DNA of 64,000 nucleotides from Saprospiraceae bacterium (GCA_016717655.1 JADKFC010000030.1:186001-250000); one strand, 5' to 3'; shown: positions 1-9,220, counted from the first letter of the stretch. Numbers and translations are program-made. Notes: generated from the sequence alone by a model not told the origin.

Positions 1-66
1 GTATTATCTACTTTACCACGGGGTATATTTCTTAATTTTCAAAAGAAAATTCTGTAATTATCTAAA

Positions 67-1021
67 TCAGTTAAAAAGTGAGTCAATAAACGCCTTCCTG
101 TTGAATACCTGAAGTTGGTCCATGCCCTCTCCTACACCAATAAATCGGATCGGAATTTTAAACTGGTCTGAGATTCCCAGGACCACGCCTCCTTTGGCAG
201 ACCCGTCTAATTTGGTGAGTGCCAGTCCTGTTACATCAGTAGCCTCGGTAAACTGGCGGGCTTGTTCGATGGCATTTTGGCCGGTGGTAGCATCCAGCAC
301 CAGGATTACTTCGTGCGGTGCGCCCGGTAATCTTTTATCAATGGATTTTCTGATCTTGGTAAGCTCATCCATGAGGTGTTTTTTGGTATGCAACCTTCCT
401 GCGGTATCGATAATGGCGAGGTCTACCTTGTTTTGGATGGCATAATTGACCGTTTCATAAGCAACGGAGGCCGGATCCACATTCATGCCTTTGCTAAAAA
501 AACTGAGCACCCGATCTTTCTGACCAAATTTTTAACTGATCAGCAGCGGCAGCTCTAAAAGTATCGCCCGCTCCTAAAACGACTGATTTGCCTTTTTTTA
601 CGAACTGATGGGCCAGTTTTCCAATGGTGGTGGTTTTTCCTACACCATTGACACCTACCACCAATACAATATGAGGTTTATTGGCCTCAGGAAATTCAAA
701 ATCCTCTACATCATCGGTCTGGTTTTCTTCCAGGATGACCGATATTTCGTCTTTAAGGATTTGATTTAACTCTTCGGTATTGAGGTATTTGTCTCTGGCA
801 ACACGCTCCTCTAACCTTTCAATGATTTTTACCGTAGTGGAAAGCCCCACGTCTGCGGAGATCAGGATTTGTTCCAGATCATCCAGAAAAGACTCGTCTA
901 CCTTTGATTTGCCAGCAATGGCCTTGGTGACCTGGCTAAAAAAAGAGGTCTTTGTTTTTTCAAGACCTTTGTTGAGATCTTCTTCCTTTTCCCGGGTAAA
1001 AAACTTTTTAAAAAAACTCAT
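67..1021 (-). CDS. ftsY: Signal recognition particle receptor FtsY (one frameshift)
   Basis: SRP receptor GTPase that docks SRP-ribosome complexes at the inner membrane for co-translational insertion. An acidic/amphipathic N-terminal region and NG four-helix bundle precede the GTPase: P-loop GVNGVGKTTTIGK, then GDTFRAAAADQL, the DTAGR motif, and TKLDGSAKGG near the C-terminus. The frame breaks at about 495-500 in a run of seven T (minus strand): the N-terminal piece ends after ERSGAQFF and the rest resumes with SKGMNVDPAS. Dropping one T gives a continuous protein of about 317 aa, normal for FtsY. FtsY is indispensable in nearly all bacteria, so a sequencing error is more likely than a dead gene. 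It is the last gene of the rpmB-rpmG-DUF4295-ftsY cluster. Confidence 0.95.
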
Positions 1022-1111
1022 GGGTTGTGCGTAGGTTTTAATAAAAACAGAAAAAGGGCTTCTCCCAAAGAAAAAGCCCTGATTAATATTTTCACAATAA
1101 TACCAGAGGTA

Positions 1112-1288
1112 TTACTTGTTTTGCTCGAAATAGTCTTTGACTTTGTCTTTGTGAATGATCACTTCTTTGTAAGAATACCTTCCGGTAACCGGATCTTTCA
1201 CACTTCTGACTACTTTAACGAAGTCCCTACCGGAACCTGCGTTGGCAGCCCTTTGCGCAACTTTCGCGTTTTTCGAAACTTTTGCCAT
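1112..1288 (-). CDS. DUF4295 family small protein
   Basis: Small basic protein of 58 aa, beginning MAKVSKNAKVAQRAANAGSG and ending in DYFEQNK, read directly from the minus strand between rpmG and ftsY. The sequence and its place fit the DUF4295 family, a Bacteroidota-specific small protein encoded next to L33. It is rich in Lys/Arg and lacks a signal peptide or membrane segment. Function is unknown; a ribosome-associated role is inferred only from charge and gene order. It is separated from rpmG by six bases and is probably co-transcribed with it. Confidence 0.88.
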   Translation of the reverse strand: MAKVSKNAKVAQRAANAGSGRDFVKVVRSVKDPVTGRYSYKEVIIHKDKVKDYFEQNK

Positions 1289-1294
1289 CTCTCG

Positions 1295-1483
1295 TTATTT
1301 AATTTCTTTGTGAACAGTCATTTTTTTAAGGATTGGATTGTATTTTTTCAATTCCATCCTGTCAGGAGTGTTTTTCCTGTTTTTCTGAGTAACGTACCTG
1401 GATGTTCCTGGCATACCTGATGCTTTGTGCTCTGTGCACTCGAGGATCACCTGGATTCTGTTACCTTTTGATTTCTTTGCCAT
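1295..1483 (-). CDS. rpmG: 50S ribosomal protein L33
   Basis: Large-subunit ribosomal protein L33, 62 aa, starting MAKKSKGNRIQVILECTEHK and containing RYVTQKNRKNTPDRMELKKY, the signature of the family. It has one Cys only, so it is the zinc-free (C-) form. It lies between rpmB (24 bases upstream) and the DUF4295 gene (six bases downstream), and length and frame are intact. Confidence 0.97.
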   Translation of the reverse strand: MAKKSKGNRIQVILECTEHKASGMPGTSRYVTQKNRKNTPDRMELKKYNPILKKMTVHKEIK

Positions 1484-1507
1484 CGTAAATCTTCTTTTTT
1501 CCTATGA

Positions 1508-1756
1508 TTATAGTTTCACTCCGGTGTCAACACCTTTGGAGTTCAATTCTTTCAAATAGGCATATAAGCCGAACGTGTCGATGGTCCTCAACGCATGAGT
1601 TGAAACTTTTAATGTTACCCGCCTATCCACTTCAGGAATGTAAAAGCTCTTCTTTTGCAAGTTAGGTTGAAACTTCCTAATTGTCTTTACATTGGAGTGG
1701 GACACCTTATTGCCTTTCATGGCTGATTTTCCCGACAATTGACAAACCTTTGACAT
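1508..1756 (-). CDS. rpmB: 50S ribosomal protein L28
   Basis: Large-subunit ribosomal protein L28, 82 aa. The N-terminus MSKVCQLSGKSAMKGNKVSH and the central RKFQPNLQKKSFYIPE are typical; the paired Cys of zinc-binding forms are missing. It is the first protein gene after tRNA-Arg on the same strand, 29 bases downstream of the tRNA, so it may be transcribed from the tRNA promoter as well as its own. Confidence 0.97.
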   Translation of the reverse strand: MSKVCQLSGKSAMKGNKVSHSNVKTIRKFQPNLQKKSFYIPEVDRRVTLKVSTHALRTIDTFGLYAYLKELNSKGVDTGVKL

Positions 1757-1785
1757 TTTAAATAGATTTTCTGTTTTTCTATTAG

Positions 1786-1859
1786 TGACTCCGGAAGGAT
1801 TCGAACCTTCAACCGCCTGATCCGTAGTCAGGTACTCTATCCAATTAAGCTACGGAGCC
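1786..1859 (-). tRNA. tRNA-Arg (anticodon ACG)
   Basis: A 74-nt cloverleaf on the minus strand. The acceptor stem GGCTCCG pairs with CGGAGTC (one G-T pair) and A is the discriminator. The D arm holds AGCTTAATTGGATAGAG, the anticodon stem CCTGA/TCAGG encloses the loop CTACGGA with anticodon ACG, and the T arm carries GGTTCGAATCC. CCA is not encoded. ACG reads CGN arginine codons, normally after A34-to-inosine editing. It lies immediately upstream of rpmB. Confidence 0.96.
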
Positions 1860-1897
1860 TTAAGCTTTTCCTTCTGAAGCTCTCTCAAAAGAGAGTG

Positions 1898-1905
1898 CAA
1901 AGATA
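1898..1905 (-). promoter_or_regulatory. Promoter of tRNA-Arg/rpmB cluster (-7 box TATCTTTG)
   Basis: The minus strand reads TATCTTTG, a full match to the Bacteroidota sigma-A -7 consensus TAnnTTTG. TTTG (plus-strand positions 1925-1928) sits 19 bases upstream as the -33 element. Transcription would start about 30 bases before the tRNA 5' end. Confidence 0.7.
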
Positions 1906-1969
1906 AGCCAAATATTTATTCTGACAAATATTTTATTTAAAAATGCAGTAACATTTAGTTATCAGTCCT

Positions 1970-3247
1970 TTATGCCCCAAATTTCCTGTTTAACAGGGCC
2001 TCGGCATAGGATTTCCAACTCACATGGTCCTTCATTTTAGCTACTCCTGACCTGTCAATTGGCTCGTCCAACATCTTTTCCATCGTTTCAACCCTGCTTT
2101 TTAGGTCTTCATCGGCCAGGTAGCCATTGACTCCTTCTTCAATGGTTTCAGGAAAATGACCGACCCGTGTAGCCAGGATAGGCAGATCAAAGTTGTAACT
2201 CAGCGATTCTATGCCGGAAGGTGTGGCAGTAAGGTAGTATAAAACCACACAATCACTAACCTGGAAGTATTTGTGGACATCCTCGTTGGGAATAAACTGA
2301 TTAAAGACCACTACCCTTTTTTCCAAACCCAGTTGGGATATTAATTCCAAAGGATGGTAATTGGCTTCATCATCGGCTTTCCGCAACAGTACTTTTTTAG
2401 CCAGGCCAAAGATTGTTTTTTTGACCCTGGTGGTAAAATTGCCCGGATCCAGAGTGTTCCAAAAAGATTCTCCACAGATCAGCAGGCTCACATCCTCTCG
2501 CTTTTTTGCTACCTCATTAAATGCCTCTATAACCTGGTGAAGTCCTTTGTACTTCCTGATGAAACCAAAAAACAAGATGACCTTTTCAGCAAGCCCATTC
2601 TCTTTTTTAAACGCTTCCACATCAAAAGCCGGATCTGGCTTGTATAAATCATAAATAGGGTGAAAAAGTTTAATAACCGTAGTTTCCTCTTTATTGACAG
2701 ATCTGCTACCATCCATGCTCAGGAAAAACTTCCTCGAAGGATAAAGTGTCTTCAGTTCTTCAAATGTTTTTAAAGCATGAACCACATAACTATGTGCGCC
2801 ACCAATGCCCATTTTTGTGAAAATTCGGTCAATGGTGCTTTGTTCTTTTTGGATGACAAAGTGAAGGTCTACGATTACCTCACATTTGCTCTTCTTTTTT
2901 AACTGGCGAATGATGCTGTTTAAAGGGAGACCCTGAATGGCAATGGACCATTGAAAAATGACTATGTCGGGGTTTTGAGACGCCATAAAACTTGCCGTTT
3001 CTGCCCAACTGAAAGGGTTGTTGTAATTGGTTAGGTAGTGGGTGCGGATTTGGGTGCCTTCCAAAAAATTCATTTGACTGACCCTGTCTTTAAAATCGCG
3101 CGGTACTATGCCGGGATATTGTTGGGTCCAGGACACGATAGATACCTCGACCCCTTCAAAAGTAGCCAGCGCCTTGGCCAATGATGTATTGTAATTAGAA
3201 ATGCCCCCTTTAAAAGCGGGCCCGGGACCAAAACATATTATTTTCAT
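1970..3247 (-). CDS. Glycosyltransferase family 4 (GT-B fold)
   Basis: Cytoplasmic sugar transferase of 425 aa, probably acting on a surface polysaccharide or LPS core. The N-terminal Rossmann half starts MKIICFGPGPAFKGGISNYN, where the GGI loop is typical of GT4. The C-terminal half has VILFFGFIRKYKGLHQVIEA (donor-binding region), the SDCVVLYYLTATPSGIESLS segment with the acidic residue expected in the E-x7-E region, and LPILATRVGHFPE. There is no signal peptide. Its start overlaps the epimerase stop in an ATGA junction, so the two are translationally coupled. Donor and acceptor cannot be told from sequence. Confidence 0.85.
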   Translation of the reverse strand: MKIICFGPGPAFKGGISNYNTSLAKALATFEGVEVSIVSWTQQYPGIVPRDFKDRVSQMNFLEGTQIRTHYLTNYNNPFSWAETASFMASQNPDIVIFQWSIAIQGLPLNSIIRQLKKKSKCEVIVDLHFVIQKEQSTIDRIFTKMGIGGAHSYVVHALKTFEELKTLYPSRKFFLSMDGSRSVNKEETTVIKLFHPIYDLYKPDPAFDVEAFKKENGLAEKVILFFGFIRKYKGLHQVIEAFNEVAKKREDVSLLICGESFWNTLDPGNFTTRVKKTIFGLAKKVLLRKADDEANYHPLELISQLGLEKRVVVFNQFIPNEDVHKYFQVSDCVVLYYLTATPSGIESLSYNFDLPILATRVGHFPETIEEGVNGYLADEDLKSRVETMEKMLDEPIDRSGVAKMKDHVSWKSYAEALLNRKFGA

Positions 3248-4299
3248 GCAACGGTTGACTTTCCTTCTTTGATGGCAACTGCGTTGTAGACCCTTCTCAA
3301 GCCTTCTTCAAGTGAAATTTTGGCCTTCCATCCCAGCTTTTCTTCCACAAAATCCATGCTGCAATACCTGTTGTGTACACCTACCGGTTTATCCAACAGA
3401 CATTTAATTTCTGTCTCGTACCCTGCAATACTGCAAAAGATGCCGATGATTTCTCTAAAACTGGTCAACCTGCCCATGCCAATATTGATGGCAGTACCAT
3501 CCCCTATTTTGTCCATGGCCAGTAAGGTACAGTCTAAAACGTCTTCGATGTGCACAAAGTCTCTGCCCTGGTGACCAGTACCCCACACCTCGAATGGACT
3601 CTCTCTAAATACTGCCCTTTTGGCAATGGCTGGCACCGGATAAGAATAATCCTGGTCTTCACCATAGCCTGAAAATGGGCGAATGCACGTGATGTGGATG
3701 CCATAGTGGCTGTGAGCAATTTTTGCTAAAAATTCGCCCGTGAGTTTGGTCCAGCCATAAGTCATATCGGGCTGTCCCATATTGGAAAAGTCGATGTCTG
3801 ATTCTCTGAGCTGGATGGTATTTTGTTCGGTTTGTTTGCTGACAGGGTAAGCCGCACTGGAACTTGGATACAGCACCCTTTCAGGTCTTGCTTTGGTCAC
3901 CCAATAGAAAAACTCTGCATCAATGGCCAAATCTGTAGCAACTTTCATTGGATCCCCGTCGATCATGGCTCTTCCGCCAACAATGGCAGCAAAATGAAAA
4001 ACATCAGCCCATTGTGATACCGAAATCCCATAGGTTTCTGATAACCAATTGGGATCTTTGGTCATGTTACGCACAATTTCCTGAAAGTCGGCCTTGATAA
4101 AAATCAATCTTTCATTTTCACCAAACACTTTTTTATTGCCCTCGGCACTGACTAAAGGAAGGTCTAGCCAGGTTTCAGGATCTCTGCCTACGGAAAGGTC
4201 ATCAATAAATACAATCCGATCCTGGGTTGTTTTGTAAAGCCTTTTGACCATCTTCCTGCCGACAAAGCCGCAGCCTCCTGAAATAAGATGATTTTTCAT
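3244..4299 (-). CDS. NAD-dependent epimerase/dehydratase (extended SDR)
   Basis: Nucleotide-sugar modifying enzyme of 351 aa. It has an N-terminal GGCGFVGR dinucleotide-binding loop, HFAAIVGG in place of the family NxAA segment, the catalytic YPSSSAAYP and YGWTK (YxxxK) motifs, and RPFSGYGEDQ further on. The overall pattern resembles GDP-mannose 3,5-epimerase-like and other sugar epimerases, but the substrate is unassigned. It is the first gene of a two-gene operon with the glycosyltransferase and is divergent from gmhA, which suggests a shared role in envelope sugar supply (inference). Confidence 0.85.
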   Translation of the reverse strand: MKNHLISGGCGFVGRKMVKRLYKTTQDRIVFIDDLSVGRDPETWLDLPLVSAEGNKKVFGENERLIFIKADFQEIVRNMTKDPNWLSETYGISVSQWADVFHFAAIVGGRAMIDGDPMKVATDLAIDAEFFYWVTKARPERVLYPSSSAAYPVSKQTEQNTIQLRESDIDFSNMGQPDMTYGWTKLTGEFLAKIAHSHYGIHITCIRPFSGYGEDQDYSYPVPAIAKRAVFRESPFEVWGTGHQGRDFVHIEDVLDCTLLAMDKIGDGTAINIGMGRLTSFREIIGIFCSIAGYETEIKCLLDKPVGVHNRYCSMDFVEEKLGWKAKISLEEGLRRVYNAVAIKEGKSTVA

Positions 4300-4392
4300 G
4301 TGAAAATTTTGGATAATTCTTTAAAATCGATGTAATACCCTCTCAGGGTCAGGAAACAAAATATTATTGCAAACAACCCTTTGTTATCCGTA

Positions 4393-4400
4393 CAAAGATA
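4393..4400 (-). promoter_or_regulatory. Candidate promoter of epimerase-GT operon (TATCTTTG)
   Basis: The minus strand reads TATCTTTG, a full TAnnTTTG match, about 93 bases upstream of the epimerase ATG. No -33 TTG is seen at the usual distance, so support is the -7 box and location alone. Confidence 0.5.
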
Positions 4401-4492
4401 CAACATATAGACTCAAAATCGGTAAAATCCATATAAAATTTTGACTGATAATGATGCTGGCCTGCCCCCCTAATGGTATAATTGGAATTGCC

Positions 4493-4500
4493 TACCTTTG
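4493..4500 (+). promoter_or_regulatory. Promoter of gmhA (TACCTTTG); sets the start codon
   Basis: TACCTTTG matches TAnnTTTG and lies 25 bases before ATG 4526. An upstream in-frame ATG at 4451 would lie before this promoter, which argues for the shorter gmhA reading frame. Confidence 0.6.
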
Positions 4501-4525
4501 CAATTTGGTCTTCATACTTAACATC

Positions 4526-5110
4526 ATGGACTTACAAAAAACAATTAGGAACCAAATTGAAAAACAGATTGAGTTTTACGGCACTATAGCCGGGGATCAG
4601 GCGCTGCTGGAAAATCTTGAATCAGCCATTGCCATGGTGGTTGAAGCTTATCAAAAGAACAAAAAAGTGTGGTTTGCCGGCAACGGCGGGAGTGCAGCAG
4701 ATGCCCAGCATTTGGCAGCCGAACTGAGCGGGAGGTTTTACAAAACCAGGATGGCATTGAATGCGGAAGCCCTCCATTGCAATACTTCTTACCTCACTGC
4801 AGTAGCCAATGATTTCGGCTACGAAGTGATTTATTCCCGCATGATTGAAGGAGTGGCGAATGTCGGTGATGTATTGATCGTATTTTCAACCAGTGGAAAT
4901 TCTCCCAACATCCTGCTGGCCGTTGAGGCAGCCCAATCTAAAGGGGTAAAAACCATAGCATTTACCGGAAAAGGAGGTGGAAAACTAATGGGCAACTGTG
5001 ATCTTTTACTGGCTTTGCCCAGCCACGATACCCCGAGAATTCAGGAAGGTTACATGCACCTTGGTCACTTATTGTGTGAACATGTGGAAAAGGCCTTGTT
5101 TCCGGGTTAG
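4526..5110 (+). CDS. gmhA: Sedoheptulose 7-phosphate isomerase (phosphoheptose isomerase)
   Basis: Converts sedoheptulose 7-phosphate to glycero-manno-heptose 7-phosphate, the first step of ADP-heptose synthesis for LPS core; cytoplasmic. 194 aa from the chosen ATG, close to the family length of about 190. SIS-domain motifs are clear: VWFAGNGGSAADAQHLAAEL (phosphate loop and the QHLAAE catalytic region), VFSTSGNSPN, TGKGGG, and RIQEGYMHLGHLLCE with the conserved Gln and His. The in-frame upstream ATG at 4451 adds 25 residues unlike GmhA and precedes the promoter. The gene is divergent from the glycosyltransferase pair. Confidence 0.93.
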   Translation: MDLQKTIRNQIEKQIEFYGTIAGDQALLENLESAIAMVVEAYQKNKKVWFAGNGGSAADAQHLAAELSGRFYKTRMALNAEALHCNTSYLTAVANDFGYEVIYSRMIEGVANVGDVLIVFSTSGNSPNILLAVEAAQSKGVKTIAFTGKGGGKLMGNCDLLLALPSHDTPRIQEGYMHLGHLLCEHVEKALFPG

Positions 5111-5130
5111 CAATTGTTTGGGGAAAAGCT

Positions 5131-5138
5131 TATTTTTG
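5131..5138 (+). promoter_or_regulatory. Candidate promoter of purL (TATTTTTG)
   Basis: TATTTTTG fits TAnnTTTG 76 bases before the purL ATG and just after the gmhA stop. The -33 element is not convincing. Confidence 0.4.
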
Positions 5139-5213
5139 CATTATCAATAATTTATATATGATCCTCACTTGTTTGGAAAAGCAAGCACTGAATCAGGATA
5201 AGTAATCATTACA

Positions 5214-7445
5214 ATGAATAAAAACACAGAAGTAACTGTAGAAACCGCAGGCAAACTCGGACTATTGCCTGAAGAATTTGACAAAATAATCAGCATTCTT
5301 GGCAGGACTCCCAATTTCACTGAATTGAGCATTTTTTCAGTTATGTGGAGTGAGCACTGCAGTTATAAAAACTCCATTAAATACCTAAAAACCCTGCCCC
5401 GTGAAGGAGAATGTCTGCTTGTGGGCGCCGGAGAAGAAAATGCCGGTTTGGTTGACATAGGTGATGGCCTTGGCTGTGCTTTCAAGATTGAGTCTCACAA
5501 TCACCCCAGCGCCATTGAGCCCTATCAGGGTGCAGCAACCGGAGTAGGAGGAATTCACCGCGACATATTTACCATGGGAGCGAGACCCATAGCCGCTTTA
5601 AACTCACTTCGTTTTGGTGACCTTTCATTGCCACATACCCAACGTTTGGTAAAAGGGGTTGTAAGTGGAATTGGAGGTTATGGCAATTGCTTAGGGGTAC
5701 CCACTATAGGAGGTGAGGTTTATTTTGACCCATGTTACAACCAGAATATTTTGGTGAATGCCATGTCTATTGGTACCGTAAAAAAAGGTGAAACCGTTTC
5801 AGCAATTGCGGATGGACCGGGAAACCCTGTCTTTATTGTTGGTTCGGCCACCGGTAAAGATGGAATTCACGGTGCTACTTTTGCATCGGCTGACCTGACA
5901 GAAAACTCAGCAGAAGATTTGCCTGCTGTTCAAGTAGGTGATCCTTTTCAGGAAAAGCTACTATTAGAAGCCAGCCTGGAAGCAATCAAAACAGGGGCTA
6001 TCGTGGGCATGCAAGACATGGGCGCCGCTGGAATCACCTGTTCGACATCAGAGATGAGTGCCAAATCAGGAACAGGCATGGTCATTGACCTCGACAAAGT
6101 GCCCACCCGCCAGGCCAATATGCAGGCGTTTGAGATCTTACTTTCAGAATCTCAGGAACGAATGCTGATCGTCTGTAAAAAAGGAGAAGAGCATAAGTTA
6201 ATCGCCGTATTTGACAAATGGGATTTGGAATGTGCCGAAATTGGGCATGTGACCGATACAGGCATGCTAGAATTTTTCCAAAATGGAGAGAGAATAGCCC
6301 ATGTGCCTTCTGAACCCCTGGTTTTGGGTGGAGGAGCTCCAGTATATGACCGATCTTATACCCGTCCGGCTTACATAGATCAATTAAAAGATTACAATTC
6401 AGGTAATACCCCCGCACCGGATGACCTAATGGCAACATTGAACCAACTTGTCAGGCTTCCGAACTTATTGAGTAAAAGATGGATTTACGAGCAATATGAT
6501 AGCATGGTAAGAACCAACACGGCCACCACCAACACGGCATCAGATGCATCTGTAATTCGAATTAAAGAAAATGGTAAGGCCATTGCAGCAACGGTAGATT
6601 GTAACTCCAGTTACGTTTATGCTGACCCTGAAAAAGGTGCCATGATAGCCGTTGCCGAGGCAGCCAGAAATCTGGTTTGCACAGGGGCAGAGCCATTAGC
6701 CGTAACCAATAACCTCAATTTTGGCAATCCGTACAACGAAGAAGTGTATTGGCAATTTGTCCATGCTGTAAAAGGCATGGGAAATGCTTGTAAAAAGTTC
6801 AATACCCCGGTAACAGGCGGAAATGTAAGTTTTTACAATCAATCGGTCATCAATGACAGGGTTGAACCCATCAACCCTACCCCTACCATTGGTATGATTG
6901 GCCTGATTCACAACATGGATCATTTCACCAGTCTTTCTTTCCAGAATGAAGGAGATGCCATCATTGTTATTGGCACCTTGAGAGATGATATCAACCAAAG
7001 TGAATACCTTAAAAATATTTTAGGAATCAAGGATAGCAAGTGTCCGTATTTTGAGCTTGAAGAGGAATTTGCCCTTCAACAATTGGTACGACAGATCATC
7101 CGAACAACCAAAGTTCAATCTGTGCACGATATAGCAGAAGGAGGTTTGTTTATGAACCTGTTGGAAAGTTGTTTTGAGCACAATAAGGGCTTTGAAATCA
7201 ACAATCCGGGAATGGTCAGAAATGACATTTTTTTGCTGGGTGAATCTCAAAGCCGGGTGGTGGTTAGTATTTCTCAGGAATTTAAGAATAGTTTAACTGA
7301 CTTATTGGGACAAAACAATATAAATTTTGTTGAAGTGGGAAGAGTTACCGGAAGTAAGATCCGATTTGAAGACCTCGATTTGGGCAACATTTCAGATTGG
7401 AAATCCGTTTATCAAAATCATTTGGGGCAACTCATAGAATCGTAA
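5214..7445 (+). CDS. purL: Phosphoribosylformylglycinamidine synthase subunit PurL
   Basis: ATP-dependent synthetase subunit converting FGAR to FGAM in purine synthesis. At 743 aa it is the small PurL type, which works with separate PurS and PurQ; neither is in the window. Motifs include WSEHCSYKNS near residue 45, ESHNHPSAIEPYQGAATGVG near residue 90, a second half beginning near residue 430 with VDCNSSYVYADPEKGAMIAV, and TGGNVSFYNQ. The frame is intact and ends 22 bases before the ATG of the TlpA-like gene. Confidence 0.95.
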   Translation: MNKNTEVTVETAGKLGLLPEEFDKIISILGRTPNFTELSIFSVMWSEHCSYKNSIKYLKTLPREGECLLVGAGEENAGLVDIGDGLGCAFKIESHNHPSAIEPYQGAATGVGGIHRDIFTMGARPIAALNSLRFGDLSLPHTQRLVKGVVSGIGGYGNCLGVPTIGGEVYFDPCYNQNILVNAMSIGTVKKGETVSAIADGPGNPVFIVGSATGKDGIHGATFASADLTENSAEDLPAVQVGDPFQEKLLLEASLEAIKTGAIVGMQDMGAAGITCSTSEMSAKSGTGMVIDLDKVPTRQANMQAFEILLSESQERMLIVCKKGEEHKLIAVFDKWDLECAEIGHVTDTGMLEFFQNGERIAHVPSEPLVLGGGAPVYDRSYTRPAYIDQLKDYNSGNTPAPDDLMATLNQLVRLPNLLSKRWIYEQYDSMVRTNTATTNTASDASVIRIKENGKAIAATVDCNSSYVYADPEKGAMIAVAEAARNLVCTGAEPLAVTNNLNFGNPYNEEVYWQFVHAVKGMGNACKKFNTPVTGGNVSFYNQSVINDRVEPINPTPTIGMIGLIHNMDHFTSLSFQNEGDAIIVIGTLRDDINQSEYLKNILGIKDSKCPYFELEEEFALQQLVRQIIRTTKVQSVHDIAEGGLFMNLLESCFEHNKGFEINNPGMVRNDIFLLGESQSRVVVSISQEFKNSLTDLLGQNNINFVEVGRVTGSKIRFEDLDLGNISDWKSVYQNHLGQLIES

Positions 7446-7467
7446 ACAATAAAACTTAGTGATATAC

Positions 7468-8577
7468 ATGCAGAATTTCAGATTCATTTATTTGTTTCTC
7501 CTGTTTGCAGGCATTTTTGTTGCTTGTGGTGCCATGAATGGAACCTCAGTATCCGGTAAAATTCAGAATGCCGGAGACATGAGCATCTTTCTTGACAGGG
7601 TGGGACTGAGTACGACCAGCAATGTAAGACTGGCAGCAGAAAAAACAAGTGCCGATGGCAGTTTCACTTTTTCACTTCCGGAAGGAATCCAAAAAGGGAT
7701 TTATCGAATCACCTTAGGTGCTAAATCACTAGAATTTATTTCTGATGGTTCAGAAAAAGATGTAGTGATTACAGGTGATCTCAATACTTTACAAAACATG
7801 GATTACAAGGTAACCGGCTCCAAGCTTACAGAAAAGTTTTTGGCGGTTGTCCAGGGATTCGTAAGGAAAGACATAGATCTTACCCGATTGACAGAGTTGG
7901 CAGAGAAGGAAGCTGACCCTATGGTTTCCTTTATGATTGCTTCGAGAATGTTTACCTTCAGAGAAGAATTTGCAGAGTTGCACCAAAAAGTGGCAGCTCG
8001 GGTAAAAGCAACAGGAGTAGACTTCGCTGCAGAATATGAAACCATTGCGTCTTCACTGATGAAACAAGCGGCCAGAAGGATGGCTACTTCTAAGATACAA
8101 TTGGGCATGGATGCACCGGAAATTGCCCTGGAAGGTGTTGATGGTAAAATCAAAAAATTGTCAGACTATAAGGGCAAGGTGGTATTGATAGATTTTTGGG
8201 CCAGCTGGTGTGGACCTTGTCGCAAAGCGAATCCACACGTGGTAGAAATATACAACAAATACAAGGCAAAGGGATTTGATGTATTTAGTGTATCGTTGGA
8301 TGGTGTGGACAATAGAACACGGGCTTCGATGCAGGGAGATGCAAGTCAAATTCAACAAAATTTAGACAGGTCAAAAGAAAGGTGGTTGGGTGCTATTGCC
8401 CAGGACAACCTTACATGGAACGGACACGTGAGTGATCTTAAAAAATGGGATAGTACTGCAGCAGCTACCTACGGTGTATCATCCATTCCTAAAACATTTT
8501 TAGTAGACAAAAACGGAAAGATTGCCGCTATTGACCCTAGGTATAATCTCGAAGAAGAAGTTTTAAAACACCTCTAG
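7468..8577 (+). CDS. TlpA-like thioredoxin-fold lipoprotein (DUF4369-type N-terminus)
   Basis: Predicted periplasmic thiol-disulfide protein of about 369 aa. MQNFRFIYLFLLFAGIFVAC is a lipoprotein signal with the lipobox Cys. Residues about 20-110 resemble the beta-sandwich DUF4369 module. The C-terminal third is a thioredoxin/AhpC-TSA domain with LIDFWASWCGPCRKANP (active site CGPC) and SSIPKTFLVDKNG (cis-Pro loop). A GTG at 7459 would add three residues; ATG 7468 is preferred because the signal peptide begins there. Such proteins typically reduce cytochrome c apoprotein or oxidised envelope proteins; the partner is not known here. Confidence 0.88.
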   Translation: MQNFRFIYLFLLFAGIFVACGAMNGTSVSGKIQNAGDMSIFLDRVGLSTTSNVRLAAEKTSADGSFTFSLPEGIQKGIYRITLGAKSLEFISDGSEKDVVITGDLNTLQNMDYKVTGSKLTEKFLAVVQGFVRKDIDLTRLTELAEKEADPMVSFMIASRMFTFREEFAELHQKVAARVKATGVDFAAEYETIASSLMKQAARRMATSKIQLGMDAPEIALEGVDGKIKKLSDYKGKVVLIDFWASWCGPCRKANPHVVEIYNKYKAKGFDVFSVSLDGVDNRTRASMQGDASQIQQNLDRSKERWLGAIAQDNLTWNGHVSDLKKWDSTAAATYGVSSIPKTFLVDKNGKIAAIDPRYNLEEEVLKHL

Positions 8578-8601
8578 GTTATCAACCTTATCAATAAAAA
8601 G

Positions 8602-8640
8602 AAGCGAGATCCACTGAGTTGGGTTTCGCTTTTTTATTTT
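8602..8640 (+). terminator. Bidirectional rho-independent terminator
   Basis: AAGCGAGATCCA and TTGGGTTTCGCTT form a long stem around a short CTGAG loop, followed by TTTTTTATTTT. The opposite strand also ends in a T-run (plus-strand AAAAA at 8596-8600). It lies between the convergent TlpA-like and coaE genes and overlaps the coaE stop. Confidence 0.8.
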
Positions 8641-9220
8641 GTTTTGATAATCGCCTGGTAAATGTTCAATACCTGATGGATCAAAGATACCTTTCCATCA
8701 TTGTGGATAATAAAATCTGCAAATTGCCTCATTTCATCATCTGACATCTGACTTTGAATTCTGTTGAGAACTTCTTGTTTAGACATCTTGTTTCGCCTCA
8801 TAACCCTGGGTATTCTAACATCCGGGGGGCAGGTGACCAAAATTACATAGTCCATCTCTTTATAGCTGCCAGATTGGATAAGCAAGGCAGCTTCTTTAAG
8901 TGTCACAGCAGCTTTTGGGATGCATTCCATTTACGGCCATCTTCGAGCACTGCCGGATGTACTATGGCATTTAAAAGCTTCCTTTTTTCAGGTTGTTGAA
9001 AGATGATTTCAGCGATGTACTTTCGATTGATACGGCCATTTAAAAAATAAGCCTGCTTACCAAAAATATCAATGATGGCTTTTTTAACTTCTTTATTGGC
9101 TGTCATGATTTGTTTGGCTCTGTCATCGGCATAATATACAGGCACGCCCAACATTTCAAAAATGCTGCATACTGTCGATTTGCCGCTGCCAATGCCCCCT
9201 GTAATTCCTAATTTGATCAT
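8634..9220 (-). CDS. coaE: Dephospho-CoA kinase (one frameshift)
   Basis: Last step of coenzyme A synthesis: ATP-dependent phosphorylation of dephospho-CoA, cytoplasmic. The N-terminal piece (8903-9220) has the P-loop GITGGIGSGKSTV, YYADDRAK and NAIVHPAVLED; the C-terminal piece (8634-8930) continues with KEAALLIQSGSYKEMDYVI, TCPPDVRIPRVM and MRRNKMSKQEV. The frame changes near 8920-8930 around AAATGGAATGC. Adding one base gives about 195 aa, the normal length. The enzyme is essential, so sequencing error is favoured. The start overlaps the stop of the upstream IMPACT-family gene. Confidence 0.92.

Noticed and set aside
494..510. Programmed ribosomal frameshift in ftsY at TTTTTTT
   Set aside because: No stimulatory structure or upstream pairing site was seen, and the same kind of homopolymer break occurs in many other genes, so sequence error explains it more simply.
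1025..1420. 131-aa plus-strand reading frame over rpmG/DUF4295
   Set aside because: Shadow of the ribosomal protein cluster on the other strand; no family resemblance and no promoter.
4451..4525. N-terminal extension of gmhA from ATG 4451
   Set aside because: It lies upstream of the TACCTTTG promoter and adds 25 residues unlike GmhA; ATG 4526 gives the normal length.
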